From: UBA4742 sp963773335 | Lineage (GTDB): Bacteria > Actinomycetota > Acidimicrobiia > Acidimicrobiales > Acidimicrobilacustridaceae | Direction of reading: 5' to 3' | DNA length: 64,000 nt | Assembly: GCA_963773335.1 (NCBI GenBank) | Contig: CAVZAT010000003.1 | Span: 124,001-188,000 of the forward strand | Shown here: piece by piece, positions 45,691-56,201 of the stretch | Position numbering within the stretch: the first letter of the stretch is position 1 | How the letters are laid out: every line of letters begins with the position of its first letter | Translations under genes and position numbers: made by a program | Notes under the pieces: model-generated | What the model was told of the DNA's origin: nothing | The model's input: the letters and a program-made list of their open reading frames with translations, nothing else | Database searches by the model: none

Positions 45691-48600
45691 GTGGCTGACT
45701 CGTTCGCCCACCTGCACACCCACACCGAGTTCTCGATGCTCGACGGCGCGGCGCGGGTGGAGGCGCTGGTGGCCAAGGCCGCGGCCGACGGCCAACCGGC
45801 GTTGGGCATCACCGATCACGGCAACATGTACGGCGTCCTCGACTTCTACCAGGCCTGTCGCAACCAGGGCATCACGCCGGTCATCGGCACCGAGCTGTAC
45901 CAGGCATTCGAGCACCGCTCCGAGCGACCGTCGCGACGGGGACGGGTGGACGACTCCGGCGGCGACTCCGATGGCGGCCGCAAGGCGTACTACCACCTGA
46001 CCGCCCTGGCCGAGAATCAGACGGGCTACCGCAACCTCATCCAGCTCTCCAGCCGGGCCTATCTCGAGGGCTACTACATGAAGCCCAAGGTCGACTGGGA
46101 GCTGCTCGAGGCCCACCACGACGGCCTCATCGTGACCACGGGCTGTCTGGGCGGCCAGGTGCTCCAGGCGCTGCTCAAGGGCGACGAGGCAGAGGCGCTC
46201 GACAAGGCGGCCCGTCTCCAGGACATCTTCGGGCGCGACAACCTGTTCATCGAGCTGCAGGACCAGGGCATCCCCGAGCAGCGGCTCACCAACCCCAAGC
46301 TGCTGGAGATCGCCCGCAAGATCGGTGCCCCGCTGCTGGCCACCAACGACAGCCACTACACCGACCAGGCCGACCACGAGGCCCACGACGCCCTGTTGTG
46401 CGTGCAGACGGGCGCCCTGATGAGCGACCCCGACCGCTTCAAGTTCCACGGCGACCAGCACTACCTCAAGACGGCCAGCGAGATGCGCGGGGTCTTCGTC
46501 GAGGTGCCCGAGGCGTGCGACAACACGCTGTGGATCGCGGAGCGAGCCAAAGTCGACATCAGCTTCGGCAAGCCGCAGCTGCCCGACTTCCCGATCCCGG
46601 AGGGTTTCGTCGACTCCGCCGCCTACCTCGAGCACCTGACCTTCACCGGGGCGCGCCAGCGTTGGGGAGACCAGCTCAGCGACGAGGTGGTGGAACGGCT
46701 GGCCTTCGAGCTGAAGGTCATCGGCGACATGGGGTTCTCGTCGTACTTCCTGATCGTGTGGGACCTCATCAAGCACGCCAAGGACCAGGGCGTGCGGGTC
46801 GGTCCGGGGCGGGGAGTGCGGCCGGTTGCGCGGTGGCCTACTGCCTGCGCATCACCGACCTCGACCCCATCCGCTACGACCTGTTGTTCGAACGCTTCCT
46901 GAACCCGTCGCGCATCTCCATGCCCGACATCGACATGGACTTCGAGGCTCGTTTCCGCGACGAGATGATCCGCTACGCAGCCGAGCGCTACGGGCGCGAC
47001 CACGTGGCCCAGATCGTCACCTTCTCCACCATCAAGGCGCGGGCCGCGGTGCGCGACGCGGCCCGGGTGCTGGGCTACCCCTACGTGGTGGGTGACAAGG
47101 TGGCCAAGGCCATGCCACCGCTGGTCATGGGCCGGGACACGCCGCTGCACGCGTGCCTGGAAGAGCACCCCAAGTTCGCCGATGGCTACAAGATGGCCGG
47201 CGAGCTGCGAGACATGTACGCCGCCGATCCCGACGCCAAGTCGGTGATCGACGTGGCCCGGGGCCTCGAGGGCCTGCGCCGCCAGGACGGAATCCACGCC
47301 GCCGCAGTGGTGATCACCAAGGAGCGGCTGACCGAGTACCTGCCCATCCAGCGCAAGCCTGAGGCCGGCCAGGACCCGGAGCTGGCACCGGTGGTGACCC
47401 AGTACGAGATGCACGGCGTGGAGGACCTGGGCCTGCTCAAGATGGACTTCCTGGGTCTGCGCAACCTGGACGTCATCGCCGACTCCGTGGGGCTGATCCG
47501 CCAGAGTCGGGGCATCGAGCTCGACATCGACGCCATCCCCCTCGACGACGCCGCCACCTTCAAGCTGCTCCAGGCCGGCGACTCCATCGGGGTCTTCCAA
47601 CTGGAGGGCACGGCCATGCGCGCCCTCATGCGTTCGCTGGCCCCCGATTCGTTCGAGGACGTGGCTGCCCTGGTGGCGCTCTACCGGCCGGGCCCCATGG
47701 CCGCCAACATGCACAACGACTACGCCGACCGCAAGAACGGTCGCAAGCCCGTCGAGTACCTCCACCCCGACGCCGAGCAGGTGCTGGCCGACACCCAAGG
47801 CCTGATGATCTACCAGGAGTCGGTCATGCGGGTGGCCCAGAAGTTCGCGGGCTACTCCCTGGCCGAAGCCGACAACCTCAGGAAGGCCTGCGGGAAGAAG
47901 ATTCGGGAGATGATCCGCCAGGAGCGGGAGAAGTTCGTCGAGGGTTGTGAGGCCACCGGGTACGGGCGCCAGCTCGGCGAGCAGTGGTTCGACATCATCG
48001 AACCCTTCGCCGACTACGCCTTCGCCAAAGCGCACGCCTACGGCTACGGGCTGGTGGCCTACCAGACCGCCTACCTGAAGGCCAACTACCCGGTCGAGTA
48101 CTTCGCTGCCCTGCTGACCAGCGTCAAGACCAACCTGGACAAGGCGGCCGTCTACCTCAACGAGTGCCGCCAGATGGGCATCGACGTGAAGGTCCCCGAC
48201 CTCAACGTGTCGGTCAGCGACTTCGCGGCCGTGCTCGACGAGTCGGGCAAGACGATGGGGGCCATCCCCTTCGGCCTGTCGGCGGTGCGCAACGTGGGTG
48301 AGGGACTGGTGGCGCTGATCGTGGCCGAGCGCGAGGCCAACGGTCCCTACGTCGACTTCTACGACTTCTGCGACCGGGTGGATCTCAGCGTGCTCAACAA
48401 GCGGACCATCGAGTCGCTGATCAAGGCCGGGGCCTTCGACTCGATGGGCTACTCGAGACAGGGCCTCCTGCGGGCCCACGAGCGAATCATCGACGAGGTG
48501 GTGGCCCGTCGCCGCGAGGAGGCCAAGGGCCAGTTCGACCTGTTCTCGGCCATGGCCGACACCGGCGCCGGTCAGTCGGTGGCGGCCACCACCCGCCTGC

Positions 48601-49238
48601 CCATCGACGCCAAGGACTTCGACAAGAAGGTCCGCCTGGGCTTCGAGAAGGAGATGCTCGGCCTGTACGTGAGCGACCATCCGCTCATGGGGGCCGAGGG
48701 CGCGCTGCGCCGCCGAACCGAGTGCACCATCGCCGAGCTGGAGGGCGTGGAGGACGGCACGGTGCGGGTGGTGGGCGGGCTGGTCACCAACCTCCAGCGC
48801 AAGTGGACCAAGAAGGGCGACCTGATGGCGGTGTTCGTCCTCGAGGACCTCCAGGCGTCCATAGAGGTGATGGTCTTCCCCAAGACCATGCAGCAGTACG
48901 GACACCTGCTGGAGGACGACGCCGTGGTCGTGGTCAAGGGTCGCATCGACGGTCGCGAGGATGCGCCCAAGGTGATGGCGCTGGAGCTGACCGTGTTCGA
49001 GCCCGTCACCGATGCCGCGCCGCCGGTGCGCGTCCGCTTGTCCCCCAACCGGCTCGACGAGGCGCTGCTCGAGCAGCTCAAGGCTCTGCTGGGTGAGCAC
49101 CCCGGCGAGTCGCAGGTGTTCCTCCACCTCGGCGATCGTCAGGTCCTGCGCCTGCCCGACGAGTTCAACGTGGAGTCCTCGGCCGGTCTGATGGCCGAGC
49201 TGCGGGTGCTCCTGGGGCCCGACGCCATCGCCGCCTGA
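45691..49238 (+). CDS. dnaE: DNA polymerase III alpha subunit (one frameshift)
   Basis: The replicative polymerase subunit, about 1182 aa. GTG 45691 is preferred because the PHP domain opens just there (SFAHLHTHTEFSMLDGAA), though GTG 45595 is also in frame. The PHP metal site continues with GITDHGNMYG. A lost A near 46813 splits GPGRGSAAGCAVAYC; the frame then runs intact to 49238. Catalytic Asp residues are in SMPDIDMDFEARFR and LLKMDFLGLRNLDVI. LYRPGPM, the finger region and the C-terminal OB fold (RWTKKGDLMAVFVLEDLQ) are present. It is the DnaE1-type enzyme, not ImuC, by its full-length tail. Confidence 0.95.
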
Positions 49239-49395
49239 GCCGCCCGGCCGGGGCTCTGGGAGGGCGCCGGCCGGCGCCGCTCGGTGGCCCGATCCGGGTT
49301 CGAGTTGCGCGAATCGTCCGCGACCGCTGGACTAGAGGGGTCCGATCCAAGGGCTTTCCATCGGCCCGTCCGACCACCCGGGGGCAACTGCGCGC

Positions 49396-50063
49396 ATGGC
49401 AATCGAGGTCGAGACCAAGGACTGCACCGCTCTCAGCGACGCCGAGCTGGCCGAGATGGCCGACATCTGTGCTGACGCACCGTCGCGATTCGAGGCCGGT
49501 CTGCTGTCGAAACAGGCCGAGGCCTGGGTGCTCATCACGCTGGCTCGTGACGGCCGGGCGTTGAAGGGGTTCTCCTTCAGCACGCTCGAACGCATCGGCG
49601 GCACGCCCTGCGTGCTCATCGGGCTGGCGTCGGTGCGGCGCACCTCCAAGCGCGATGCCGTGCTCCGGGCCATCATGACCGACCAGTTCCGCCGGGCGGT
49701 GCTGGCCTTCCCCGACGAGGACGTGCTGGTAGGCACGCGCTTCACCAACGCCGGGGGCTTCGAGGCGTTCAAGGCGCTCGACGAGGTCGTGCCCCGCCCG
49801 GGCCACAAGGCCACCGGCGAGGAGCGGGCCTGGGGTCGGCGACTGGCCAAGCGATTCGGGGTGAGAGCGACGCTTACAACGACCGCGACTTCACCACCGC
49901 CGGTGATGGCAGCTTCCCGCTCGTGCTCGACCACGAGAGCCTCAAGCCCGAGGACCAGGACCTCGAGGTTGTCGCCCTGTTCGACACCGTCGACGCCAAG
50001 CGGGGTGACTCGCTCATCGCCTTCAGCTGGGCCATGGCCGAGCGCCTGGCCAAGCTGGGCTAG
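49396..50063 (+). CDS. Unrecognised cytosolic protein, possibly GNAT-like (frameshifted)
   Basis: A protein of about 222 aa with ATG 49396 (AIEVETKDCTALSDAELAEM). The segment GFSFSTLERIGGTPCVLIGL followed by ASVRRTSKRDAVLRAIM looks like the strand and acyl-CoA loop of a GNAT acetyltransferase, and TRFTNAGGFEAFKAL fits its C-terminal half; this is only a suggestion. An indel near 49862 moves the frame to SDAYNDRDFTTAGDGSFPLV and the chain ends at TAG 50061-50063. It sits between dnaE and a nitroreductase, which gives no functional clue. Confidence 0.6.
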
Positions 50064-50103
50064 CTCGACCGTTCCCGGTCGACTCGACGCCGGTCCGGTC
50101 TCG

Positions 50104-50703
50104 GTGGAGTTCTCCGCGGCCGTTCGTCGGCGCCGCATGGTGCGGTCCTTCCAGGACCGACCCCTGGCTCCGGGCACCGTCGATGGCCTGATCGAGCTCG
50201 GCACCCACGCCCCGTCGGCCGGCTTCACCCAGGGCTGGGCCTTCGTGGTGCTCGAGGGCCGCGACCAGACGGCCCGCTACTGGGACGTCACCCTGCCGCC
50301 CGAGCGCCGGGCCGGGTTCGGCCACCCCGGCCTGCTGCGGGCCCCGGCCCTGATCATCCCGCTGGCGAACCCCCAGGCGTACCTGTCCCGCTACGCCGAG
50401 CCGGACAAGGCGAGCCAGGGGCTGGGGACCTCCGCCCAGGCCTGGGCCATGCCCTACTGGCTCCTGGACACGGCCATGAGCGCCATGATCGTGCTGCTGG
50501 CTGCGGTGGACGAGGACCTGGGCGCCCTGTTCTTCGGCATATTCGATCATCAGGAAGCCCTGATGGCCGAGCTGGGTGTACCCGACGGCTACCAACCCAT
50601 CGGCACCATCGCGATCGGCTACCCCGAGGTCGACCGGCCCAGCCCGTCGCTGGCCCGGGGCCGGCGCCCGGTCGAGTCGCTCGTCCACCGAGGCGGCTGG
50701 TAG
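50104..50703 (+). CDS. Nitroreductase family flavoprotein
   Basis: An intact 199 aa FMN-dependent nitroreductase-type protein. GTG 50104 opens MEFSAAVRRRRMVRSFQDRP, whose Arg-rich helix binds FMN phosphate. THAPSAGFTQGWAFVVLEG gives the next FMN contact, and the end has DEDLGALFFGIFDHQEALMA with the usual hydrophobic dimer interface and YQPIGTIAIGYP near the C-terminus. The substrate (quinone, nitroaromatic or a cofactor such as F420) cannot be told. It lies 40 bases after the previous gene and converges on the DUF255 gene. Confidence 0.88.
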   Translation: MEFSAAVRRRRMVRSFQDRPLAPGTVDGLIELGTHAPSAGFTQGWAFVVLEGRDQTARYWDVTLPPERRAGFGHPGLLRAPALIIPLANPQAYLSRYAEPDKASQGLGTSAQAWAMPYWLLDTAMSAMIVLLAAVDEDLGALFFGIFDHQEALMAELGVPDGYQPIGTIAIGYPEVDRPSPSLARGRRPVESLVHRGGW

Positions 50704-50712
50704 GTCAGTGGG

Positions 50713-52735
50713 TCAGCCGGCGAGTTGCGCGGCCAAGGCCTCGGGTGTGGTGACCGGCGCTTGGCAGGTGAAGTGCCGACAAACGTAGGCCTGCCCGGCG
50801 CCGTCGGCGCCGGGCGTCCGGTCGTCCCACAGCGGTGACGGGTAGGGCTCGCCCCAGGCCAGCACGGCGTTGGGCAGGTAACGCTGGGTGACGGTGTCGC
50901 GCAGGTCGGGACGGTCGCCCACCACCGCCACCTCGGTGGTGCCCTGGTTCCACAGGTCCAGCGCGGCCAGCAGGTGGCCCAGGGCGGTGGGGTGGCGTAT
51001 CGCCGCCGGGCCGAGCAACCGGAGGATGGCCTGGGCCCGTTCGGTGAGGTGCGCGTCACCGGTCAGGCCGGCCAGGCGCACCAGGCCCACGGCGGCCAGG
51101 CTGTTGGCTGACGGTGTGGCGTTGTCCAACAGGTCCTTGGGTCGGGTCACCAGCGGTTCGGCGTCGACGCCGGTGGTGAACACCCCGCCCTGATCGTCGT
51201 CCCAGAACAGATCGATCAGGGCGGCGGCGACCGTGGCGGCGTGATCGATCCAGCGGGCCTGGCCGGTGGCCTCGCCCAGGCGGGTGAAGGCGTCGAGGAG
51301 CGCTGCGTGATCCGCGGCATAGGCGAGGTGCTGCGCCCGACCCTCGGTCCCGGCGTCGGCGTCGCCCTGCCACGAGCGCAACCAGCGGCCGTCGGGCCGG
51401 CGCAGCTTGGCCAGCAGGAACTCGCCGGTCGCCACCGCATCGGCCAGCCAGTCCTCCCGGCCGGTGGCGCCCGCGGCCTCGGCCAGGGTGGCCAGCATCA
51501 AGCCGTTCCACTCGGTCAGCACCTTGTCGTCCAGGCCAGGCCGCGGACGTCGCTCGCGGCGTTCGAACAGCGCGGCGCGGGACGCGGGTCACCTCGGGTG
51601 GACGGACCAGCTCCGCGCCCCGGGGACGGAACAAGATGTTGCGCCCCTCGAAGTTGCCGGCCTCGGTCAGACCCCACCAGTCGACGGCCACTGGCGCGTC
51701 GGCACCCAGCACCTCGGTCATCTCCGCCATCGTCCAGGTCTGGAACAGGCCTTCGACGGTGTGGCCATGGCCATCGGGGGAATCGGCGTCCTCCGCCGAG
51801 TAGAAGCCCCCGGACGGGTGGCGCAGGTCCCGCCGGACGTAGTCGATGGTCTCGTCTAGCACCTGGCGGTAGCGGGCCTCGCCGGTCACCTGCCAGGCGT
51901 GGAGATAGATCCGGGCCAGCAGCGCCTGGTCGTAGAGCATCTTCTCGAAGTGGGGGACCAGCCAGCGCTCGTCGGTCGAGTAGCGGGCGAAGCCCCCTCC
52001 CAGGTGGTCGTAGATGCCGCCGGCGGCCATGGCGTCGAGCGAGGTGGTCACCATGGCCAGCGTGGCCGCCGAGCGGTTGTGCTGGTGCGCCCGCAACAGC
52101 ACCTCGAGGCTCATGGTCCCCGGGAACTTGGGGGCGGAGCCGAATCCGCCCCACTCGGGGTCGAAGGCCGCGGCCAACCCGGTGTAGGCGGCGTCCAGGC
52201 CCTCGGCGCCGGGGATCTGGTCACCGGCCGGCAGCGAGGCGCCCTGGCCGATGGATTCGGTGAGTTGCGCGGCCTGATCGGTCAGGTCCGCGCGCCGGGT
52301 GTGCCACAGTTCGTCGATGCGGCCCAGCAGGTCGGTGAAGCTCAGCATCCCGCCCCGGCTCTGCTTGGGGAAGTAGGTGCCTCCGAAGAAGGGCCGTCCG
52401 TCGGGCATGAGGAACACGGTCATCGGCCAGCCGCCCTGCCCGGTCATGGCCTGGACGGCGTCCATGTAGATGGCGTCGACGTCGGGTCGCTCCTCGCGAT
52501 CGACCTTCACGGCCACGAAGCGCTCGTTCACGATCCGGGCGGTCTCGGGATCCTCGAAGGACTCGTGGGCCATCACGTGGCACCAGTGGCAGGCCGAGTA
52601 GCCGACCGACAACAGGACGGGCACATCCCGCTCGGCCGCGGCGACGAAGGCCTCGTCGCCCCACGGGTACCAGTCGACCGGGTTCTCGGCGTGCTGGCGC
52701 AGGTAGGGGCTGGTCTCGTGGGCGAGGCGGTTCAC
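50713..52735 (-). CDS. DUF255 thioredoxin-like/glycosidase-fold protein (two frameshifts)
   Basis: A protein of about 673 aa related to YyaL and human SPATA20. GTG 52735 opens NRLAHETSPYLRQHAENPVD, the family signature. The thioredoxin-like domain has the motif GYSACHWCHVMAHESFEDPE, then GGWPMTVFLMPDGRPFFGGT. A six-hairpin glycosidase-like domain follows (GGGFARYSTDERWLVPHFEK). Frame changes near 51590 and 51530 lead to LTEWNGLMLATLAEAAG and on to 50713. The function is unknown; a redox-linked role is inferred from the CxxC motif. It converges on the nitroreductase with nine bases between. Confidence 0.88.
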
Positions 52736-52797
52736 CCGGCCACCGTAGCGGCGGCCCACCCGCCCGAACCTCCGACGACACGCCCTAGCATGCCGCC

Positions 52798-53574
52798 ATG
52801 GAGATCCGATTGGACGGCAAGGTCGCGCTGGTCACCGGGGCATCGCGGGGCATCGGCGCGGCGATCGCTCGCCGCTTCGCGACCAGCGGTGCCTCGGTCA
52901 TGCTGTCGTCGCGCAAGATGGAGGCGTTGGAGGAGACGGCCACCGACATCCGGGCCGCGATGGTCGCCGAGCCCGGCGCCGCCGGGGCCGAGGTGGCGGT
53001 GTTCGCGGCCAACGCCGGCGAACCCGACCAGGCCCGGGCCTGTGTGGCAGCCACCGTCGAGCGCTTCGGCGCCGTCGACATCCTGGTCAACAACGCGGCC
53101 ACCAACCCCTACTTCGGACCGACGCTGGGTATCGACGCGTCCAAGTTCGACAAGACGGTGGCCGTCAACTGGCGAGGCCCCCTGATCTGGACCCAGGCCG
53201 CCTGGGAGGCATCCATGCGTGAGCGTGGGGGCGTCGTGCTCAACATCTCGTCCATCGGTGGCCTCAGCGTCGAGACGCACCTGTCCATCTACAACGGGAC
53301 CAAGGCGGCGCTGTTGCACCTGACCCGGACCCTCGCGGCCGAGATGGCGCCGGGCGTGCGGGTGAATGCCCTGGCGCCCGGCTTGGTCAAGACGGACATG
53401 GCCCGTGTCCTCTGGGAACCCAACGAGGAGCGGATATCGGCCTCCATGCCGCTGGCCCGGCTGGGCGAACCCGACGACATCGCCAAGGCGGCGCTGTTCC
53501 TGTGCTCCGATGCCTCGTCGTGGATGACCGGCACCACCACAGTGGTGGACGGCGGAGCCCTGTTGGGTCGCTGA
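52798..53574 (+). CDS. Short-chain dehydrogenase/reductase
   Basis: An intact 258 aa classical SDR. ATG 52798 opens MEIRLDGKVALVTGASRGIG with the TGxxxGIG nucleotide-binding motif. NNAAT, the catalytic Ser in NISSIGG and YNGTK (YxxxK) complete the active site, and the end TGTTTVVDGGALLG is typical. Arg in SSRKM after the second strand suggests NADP(H). Domain order is that of FabG-like or alcohol/ketone dehydrogenases; the substrate is not predictable. The stop overlaps the ATG of the following MmcQ gene by one base, so the two are co-translated. Confidence 0.9.
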   Translation: MEIRLDGKVALVTGASRGIGAAIARRFATSGASVMLSSRKMEALEETATDIRAAMVAEPGAAGAEVAVFAANAGEPDQARACVAATVERFGAVDILVNNAATNPYFGPTLGIDASKFDKTVAVNWRGPLIWTQAAWEASMRERGGVVLNISSIGGLSVETHLSIYNGTKAALLHLTRTLAAEMAPGVRVNALAPGLVKTDMARVLWEPNEERISASMPLARLGEPDDIAKAALFLCSDASSWMTGTTTVVDGGALLGR

Positions 53575-54002
53575 TGGCGTCTGGCCACGGGTCCGCGCGA
53601 TCGGCCCTGGTGCGGACCCACGACCGCCTCGAGGCCCTGGCCCGGTCGTTTCCCGATGCCTGGGAGGATCACCCCTGGGGGGATCGCGTGTTCAAGGTGA
53701 ACCGCAAGATCTTCCTGTTCCTGACCCTGGTCGACGGCCCGATGGACGGTGCCGACGTCGGCACCGACGGGGGCCTGTCGATGACGGTCAAGCTGGCTGA
53801 CTCCCACGAGGAGGCGTTGACCTTCGCGTTCGTCTCGCCGACCACCTACGGCCTGGGCAAGGCAGGGTGGGTGACCGCTCGCTTCTCGGGCCGGGCCCGT
53901 CCACCAGCCGACATCCTGGCCGACTGGGTGGACGAGAGCTATCGGGCCGTGGCCCTCAAGCGTCAGGTGGCCGAACTGGACCGGCGTGCCGCACGGGACT
54001 GA
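53574..54002 (+). CDS. MmcQ/YjbR family protein
   Basis: An intact 142 aa MmcQ/YjbR (DUF419) protein, a CyaY-like DNA-binding-type fold of unknown role. ATG 53574 overlaps the SDR stop. The family signature is FPDAWEDHPWGDRVFKVNRK, followed by IFLFLTLVDG, then LSMTVKLADSHEEAL and LGKAGWVTARF. The C-terminal helix (ADWVDESYRAVALKRQ) is intact. The 121 bases to the convergent menE show no clear terminator. Confidence 0.85.
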   Translation: MASGHGSARSALVRTHDRLEALARSFPDAWEDHPWGDRVFKVNRKIFLFLTLVDGPMDGADVGTDGGLSMTVKLADSHEEALTFAFVSPTTYGLGKAGWVTARFSGRARPPADILADWVDESYRAVALKRQVAELDRRAARD

Positions 54003-54123
54003 ACGTCCTGCCGCGGTTCCCCGAGCGAGGACGCCACCGAAGAGAACCTGTGGTGAAACGCTCGGACTCAGCAGGGTCGAGCGGTCTGTTTCCACCATGG
54101 GTGACCGTAGGTGTTCGGAAACG

Positions 54124-55236
54124 TCAGAGCCGATGGCGCTCGACCTTGCCCAGTAGGGTACGGGGCAGGGCGTCGACCAGCTCGAGCTGTCGGGGGGCGG
54201 CGTAGGCCGGCAGGTGCCCCTTCACCAGGTCGCGCAGTTCTTCGAGGGTCGGGGGTGGGTCCGCCGGCGTCGGGACGACCAGCGCCACCACCTGCTGGCC
54301 CCACTCGGGATCGGGCCGGCCCACCACCGCCACCTCGGTCACCGACGCGGCGCCGGCCAGCACCTGTTCGACGGCCTGGGGCCACACGTTCTCGCCCCCG
54401 GTGATGATCAGGTCGTCGATGCGACCGTCCACCTGGAGGTGGCCTTGGGCGTCGAGGCGGCCATGGTCGCCGGTCGGGTACCAGCCACCTTCCAGCCGGG
54501 GGTCGGTGCCGTCGCGGTAGCACCGCAGCAGCACGTCGCCGCGAACCTGGATCTCGCCGTCGGGGGTGGTCCGCAGCTCCACGCCGTCGAGGGCGACGCC
54601 GTCATAGGCACAGGCGCTGCCCGTCTCGGTGGAGCCGTAGCTGATCACCGCGTTGGGAGGCAGCTGGGACGGAGGGGCGGCGCCCCCAACCACCAGCTTG
54701 CGGAATCCGGCCGGGCGTATCCGGGCCAGCGCCGTGGGGACCACCGACACCAGGGTGGCGCCGCGTCGGGCGGCGTCGTCGACTGCCGCGGCGTCGAAGC
54801 GGGGGTGCAGCTCGAGCGGCGTGGCGGTGAGCAGGGCCCGGGTCACCACCGACAGGCCCCCGATGTGGGCCAGGGGCAGGCAGCCCAGCCAGCGGTCGCG
54901 GTCGGGATCGACCGACAGCCGGGCACTGCTGGACCGGGCCGAGGCGGCCACCGAGGTGTGGGTGTGCACCACCCCCTTGGGGGCACCGGTGGAGCCACTG
55001 GTGGCCACCACCAGGGCATCACCGTCTTTGACCGGCCGACCACCCGGGCGGGCGTGACGGCGACCCTCGGGATCGATCACCGCCGAGGGGGCGAGCGCGT
55101 CCAGCAACCGATCGCGGGCCACGTCGGGCAGGCGGGGATCGACGGGCAGCAGGGCGTCGCCGTCGTCCCAGACGCGCTGGAGCACGTCCACGAATCCGGG
55201 GCCACCCACCACCATGACCGCCACCAGCTCGCGCAC
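54124..55236 (-). CDS. menE: o-Succinylbenzoate-CoA ligase
   Basis: An intact 370 aa AMP-forming acyl-CoA synthetase that activates o-succinylbenzoate for MenB. ATG 55236 opens the chain. Adenylation motifs are VVATSGSTGAPKGVVHTH (A3), YGSTETGSA (A5), YPTGDHGRLDAQG (A7) and GRIDDLIITGGENVWP (A8); the C-terminal catalytic Lys is in LLGKVERHRL. The protein is shorter than most acyl-CoA synthetases, as is usual for actinobacterial MenE. It is divergent from menB, with 64 bases between for both promoters. Confidence 0.93.
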   Translation of the reverse strand: MRELVAVMVVGGPGFVDVLQRVWDDGDALLPVDPRLPDVARDRLLDALAPSAVIDPEGRRHARPGGRPVKDGDALVVATSGSTGAPKGVVHTHTSVAASARSSSARLSVDPDRDRWLGCLPLAHIGGLSVVTRALLTATPLELHPRFDAAAVDDAARRGATLVSVVPTALARIRPAGFRKLVVGGAAPPSQLPPNAVISYGSTETGSACAYDGVALDGVELRTTPDGEIQVRGDVLLRCYRDGTDPRLEGGWYPTGDHGRLDAQGHLQVDGRIDDLIITGGENVWPQAVEQVLAGAASVTEVAVVGRPDPEWGQQVVALVVPTPADPPPTLEELRDLVKGHLPAYAAPRQLELVDALPRTLLGKVERHRL

Positions 55237-55300
55237 CCGGTCAGGCTAGCGAGGGTGACAGATTCGGCAGGCGTGGGCCGGCCGGGGCACAATCCTGGCC

Positions 55301-56155
55301 GTGACCGAGACCACCATTCGTCGTGCCGCCGACTGGAAGTCCGTCGGCGACTACACCGACATCACCTACGAGCTGGCCGAAGGCATGGCCAAGATCACCA
55401 TCTGTCGACCTGAGGTGCGCAACGCCTTCCGGCCCCAGACGCTCTTCGAGCTCCAGCACGCCTTCAACCAGGCCCGCGACGACGACCGGGTGGGCGTGAT
55501 CATCCTCACCGGCCAGGGTGACCAGGCCTTCTGCTCGGGCGGCGACCAGCGCATCCGGGGCGACGACGGCTACATCGGCGACGACCCGGTGGCCGAGAAA
55601 GGGATCGGGCGGCTCAACGTGCTCGATCTCCAGATCCAGATCCGGCGCACACCCAAGCCGGTGGTGGCCATGGTGGCCGGCTACGCCATCGGCGGCGGCC
55701 ACGTGCTGCACGTGGTGTGCGATCTGACCATCGCGGCCGACAACGCCCGCTTCGGCCAGACCGGTCCCAAGGTCGGGTCGTTCGACGGGGGTTACGGCTC
55801 GGGGTTGCTGGCCGCCAACGTGGGCCAGAAGAAGGCCCGGGAGATCTGGTTCCTGTGCCGCCAGTACGACGCGGCTGCGGCTCTCGACATGGGCCTGGTG
55901 AACACGGTGGTGCCGCTGGCCGAGCTGGAGGAGATCACCGTCGAGTGGTGCCGCGAGATGCTCACCATGTCGCCGCTGGCCCTGCGCATGATCAAGGCGT
56001 CGATGAACGCGGCCGACGACGGCCTGGCCGGCATCCAGCAGTTGGCCGGGGACGCCACGCTGCTCTTCTACATGACCGAGGAGGCCCAGGAGGGCCGCAA
56101 CGCCTACGTGCAGAAGCGCAGACCCGACTTCGACCAGTACCCGAAGAGACCGTGA
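55301..56155 (+). CDS. menB: 1,4-Dihydroxy-2-naphthoyl-CoA synthase
   Basis: An intact 284 aa crotonase-fold enzyme that closes the naphthoate ring. GTG 55301 is used. Signature segments are FCSGGDQRIRGDDGY (oxyanion hole and the gate loop), AGYAIGGGHVLHVVCDLT and GSFDGGYGSGLLA with the catalytic Asp, then the C-terminal helix RNAYVQKRRPDFDQYPK. All are standard for MenB and not for general enoyl-CoA hydratases. menA follows after a 46-base gap that contains a short direct repeat (GGCGGGTGGGTCGA at about 56160 and 56180). Confidence 0.96.
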   Translation: MTETTIRRAADWKSVGDYTDITYELAEGMAKITICRPEVRNAFRPQTLFELQHAFNQARDDDRVGVIILTGQGDQAFCSGGDQRIRGDDGYIGDDPVAEKGIGRLNVLDLQIQIRRTPKPVVAMVAGYAIGGGHVLHVVCDLTIAADNARFGQTGPKVGSFDGGYGSGLLAANVGQKKAREIWFLCRQYDAAAALDMGLVNTVVPLAELEEITVEWCREMLTMSPLALRMIKASMNAADDGLAGIQQLAGDATLLFYMTEEAQEGRNAYVQKRRPDFDQYPKRP

Positions 56156-56201
56156 GGTCGGCGGGTGGGTCGACCGTGAGGCCGGCGGGTGGGTCGAGAC
56201 C

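Noticed and set aside
49263..49278. Perfect 16-base palindrome GGCGCCGGCCGGCGCC after dnaE
   Set aside because: Such palindromes arise often in high-GC DNA, and there is no U-run to support a terminator.
361..52735. Reading the broken genes as true pseudogenes
   Set aside because: Breaks hit essential genes, conserved residues on both sides are intact, and paired indels (as in divIVA) cancel out.
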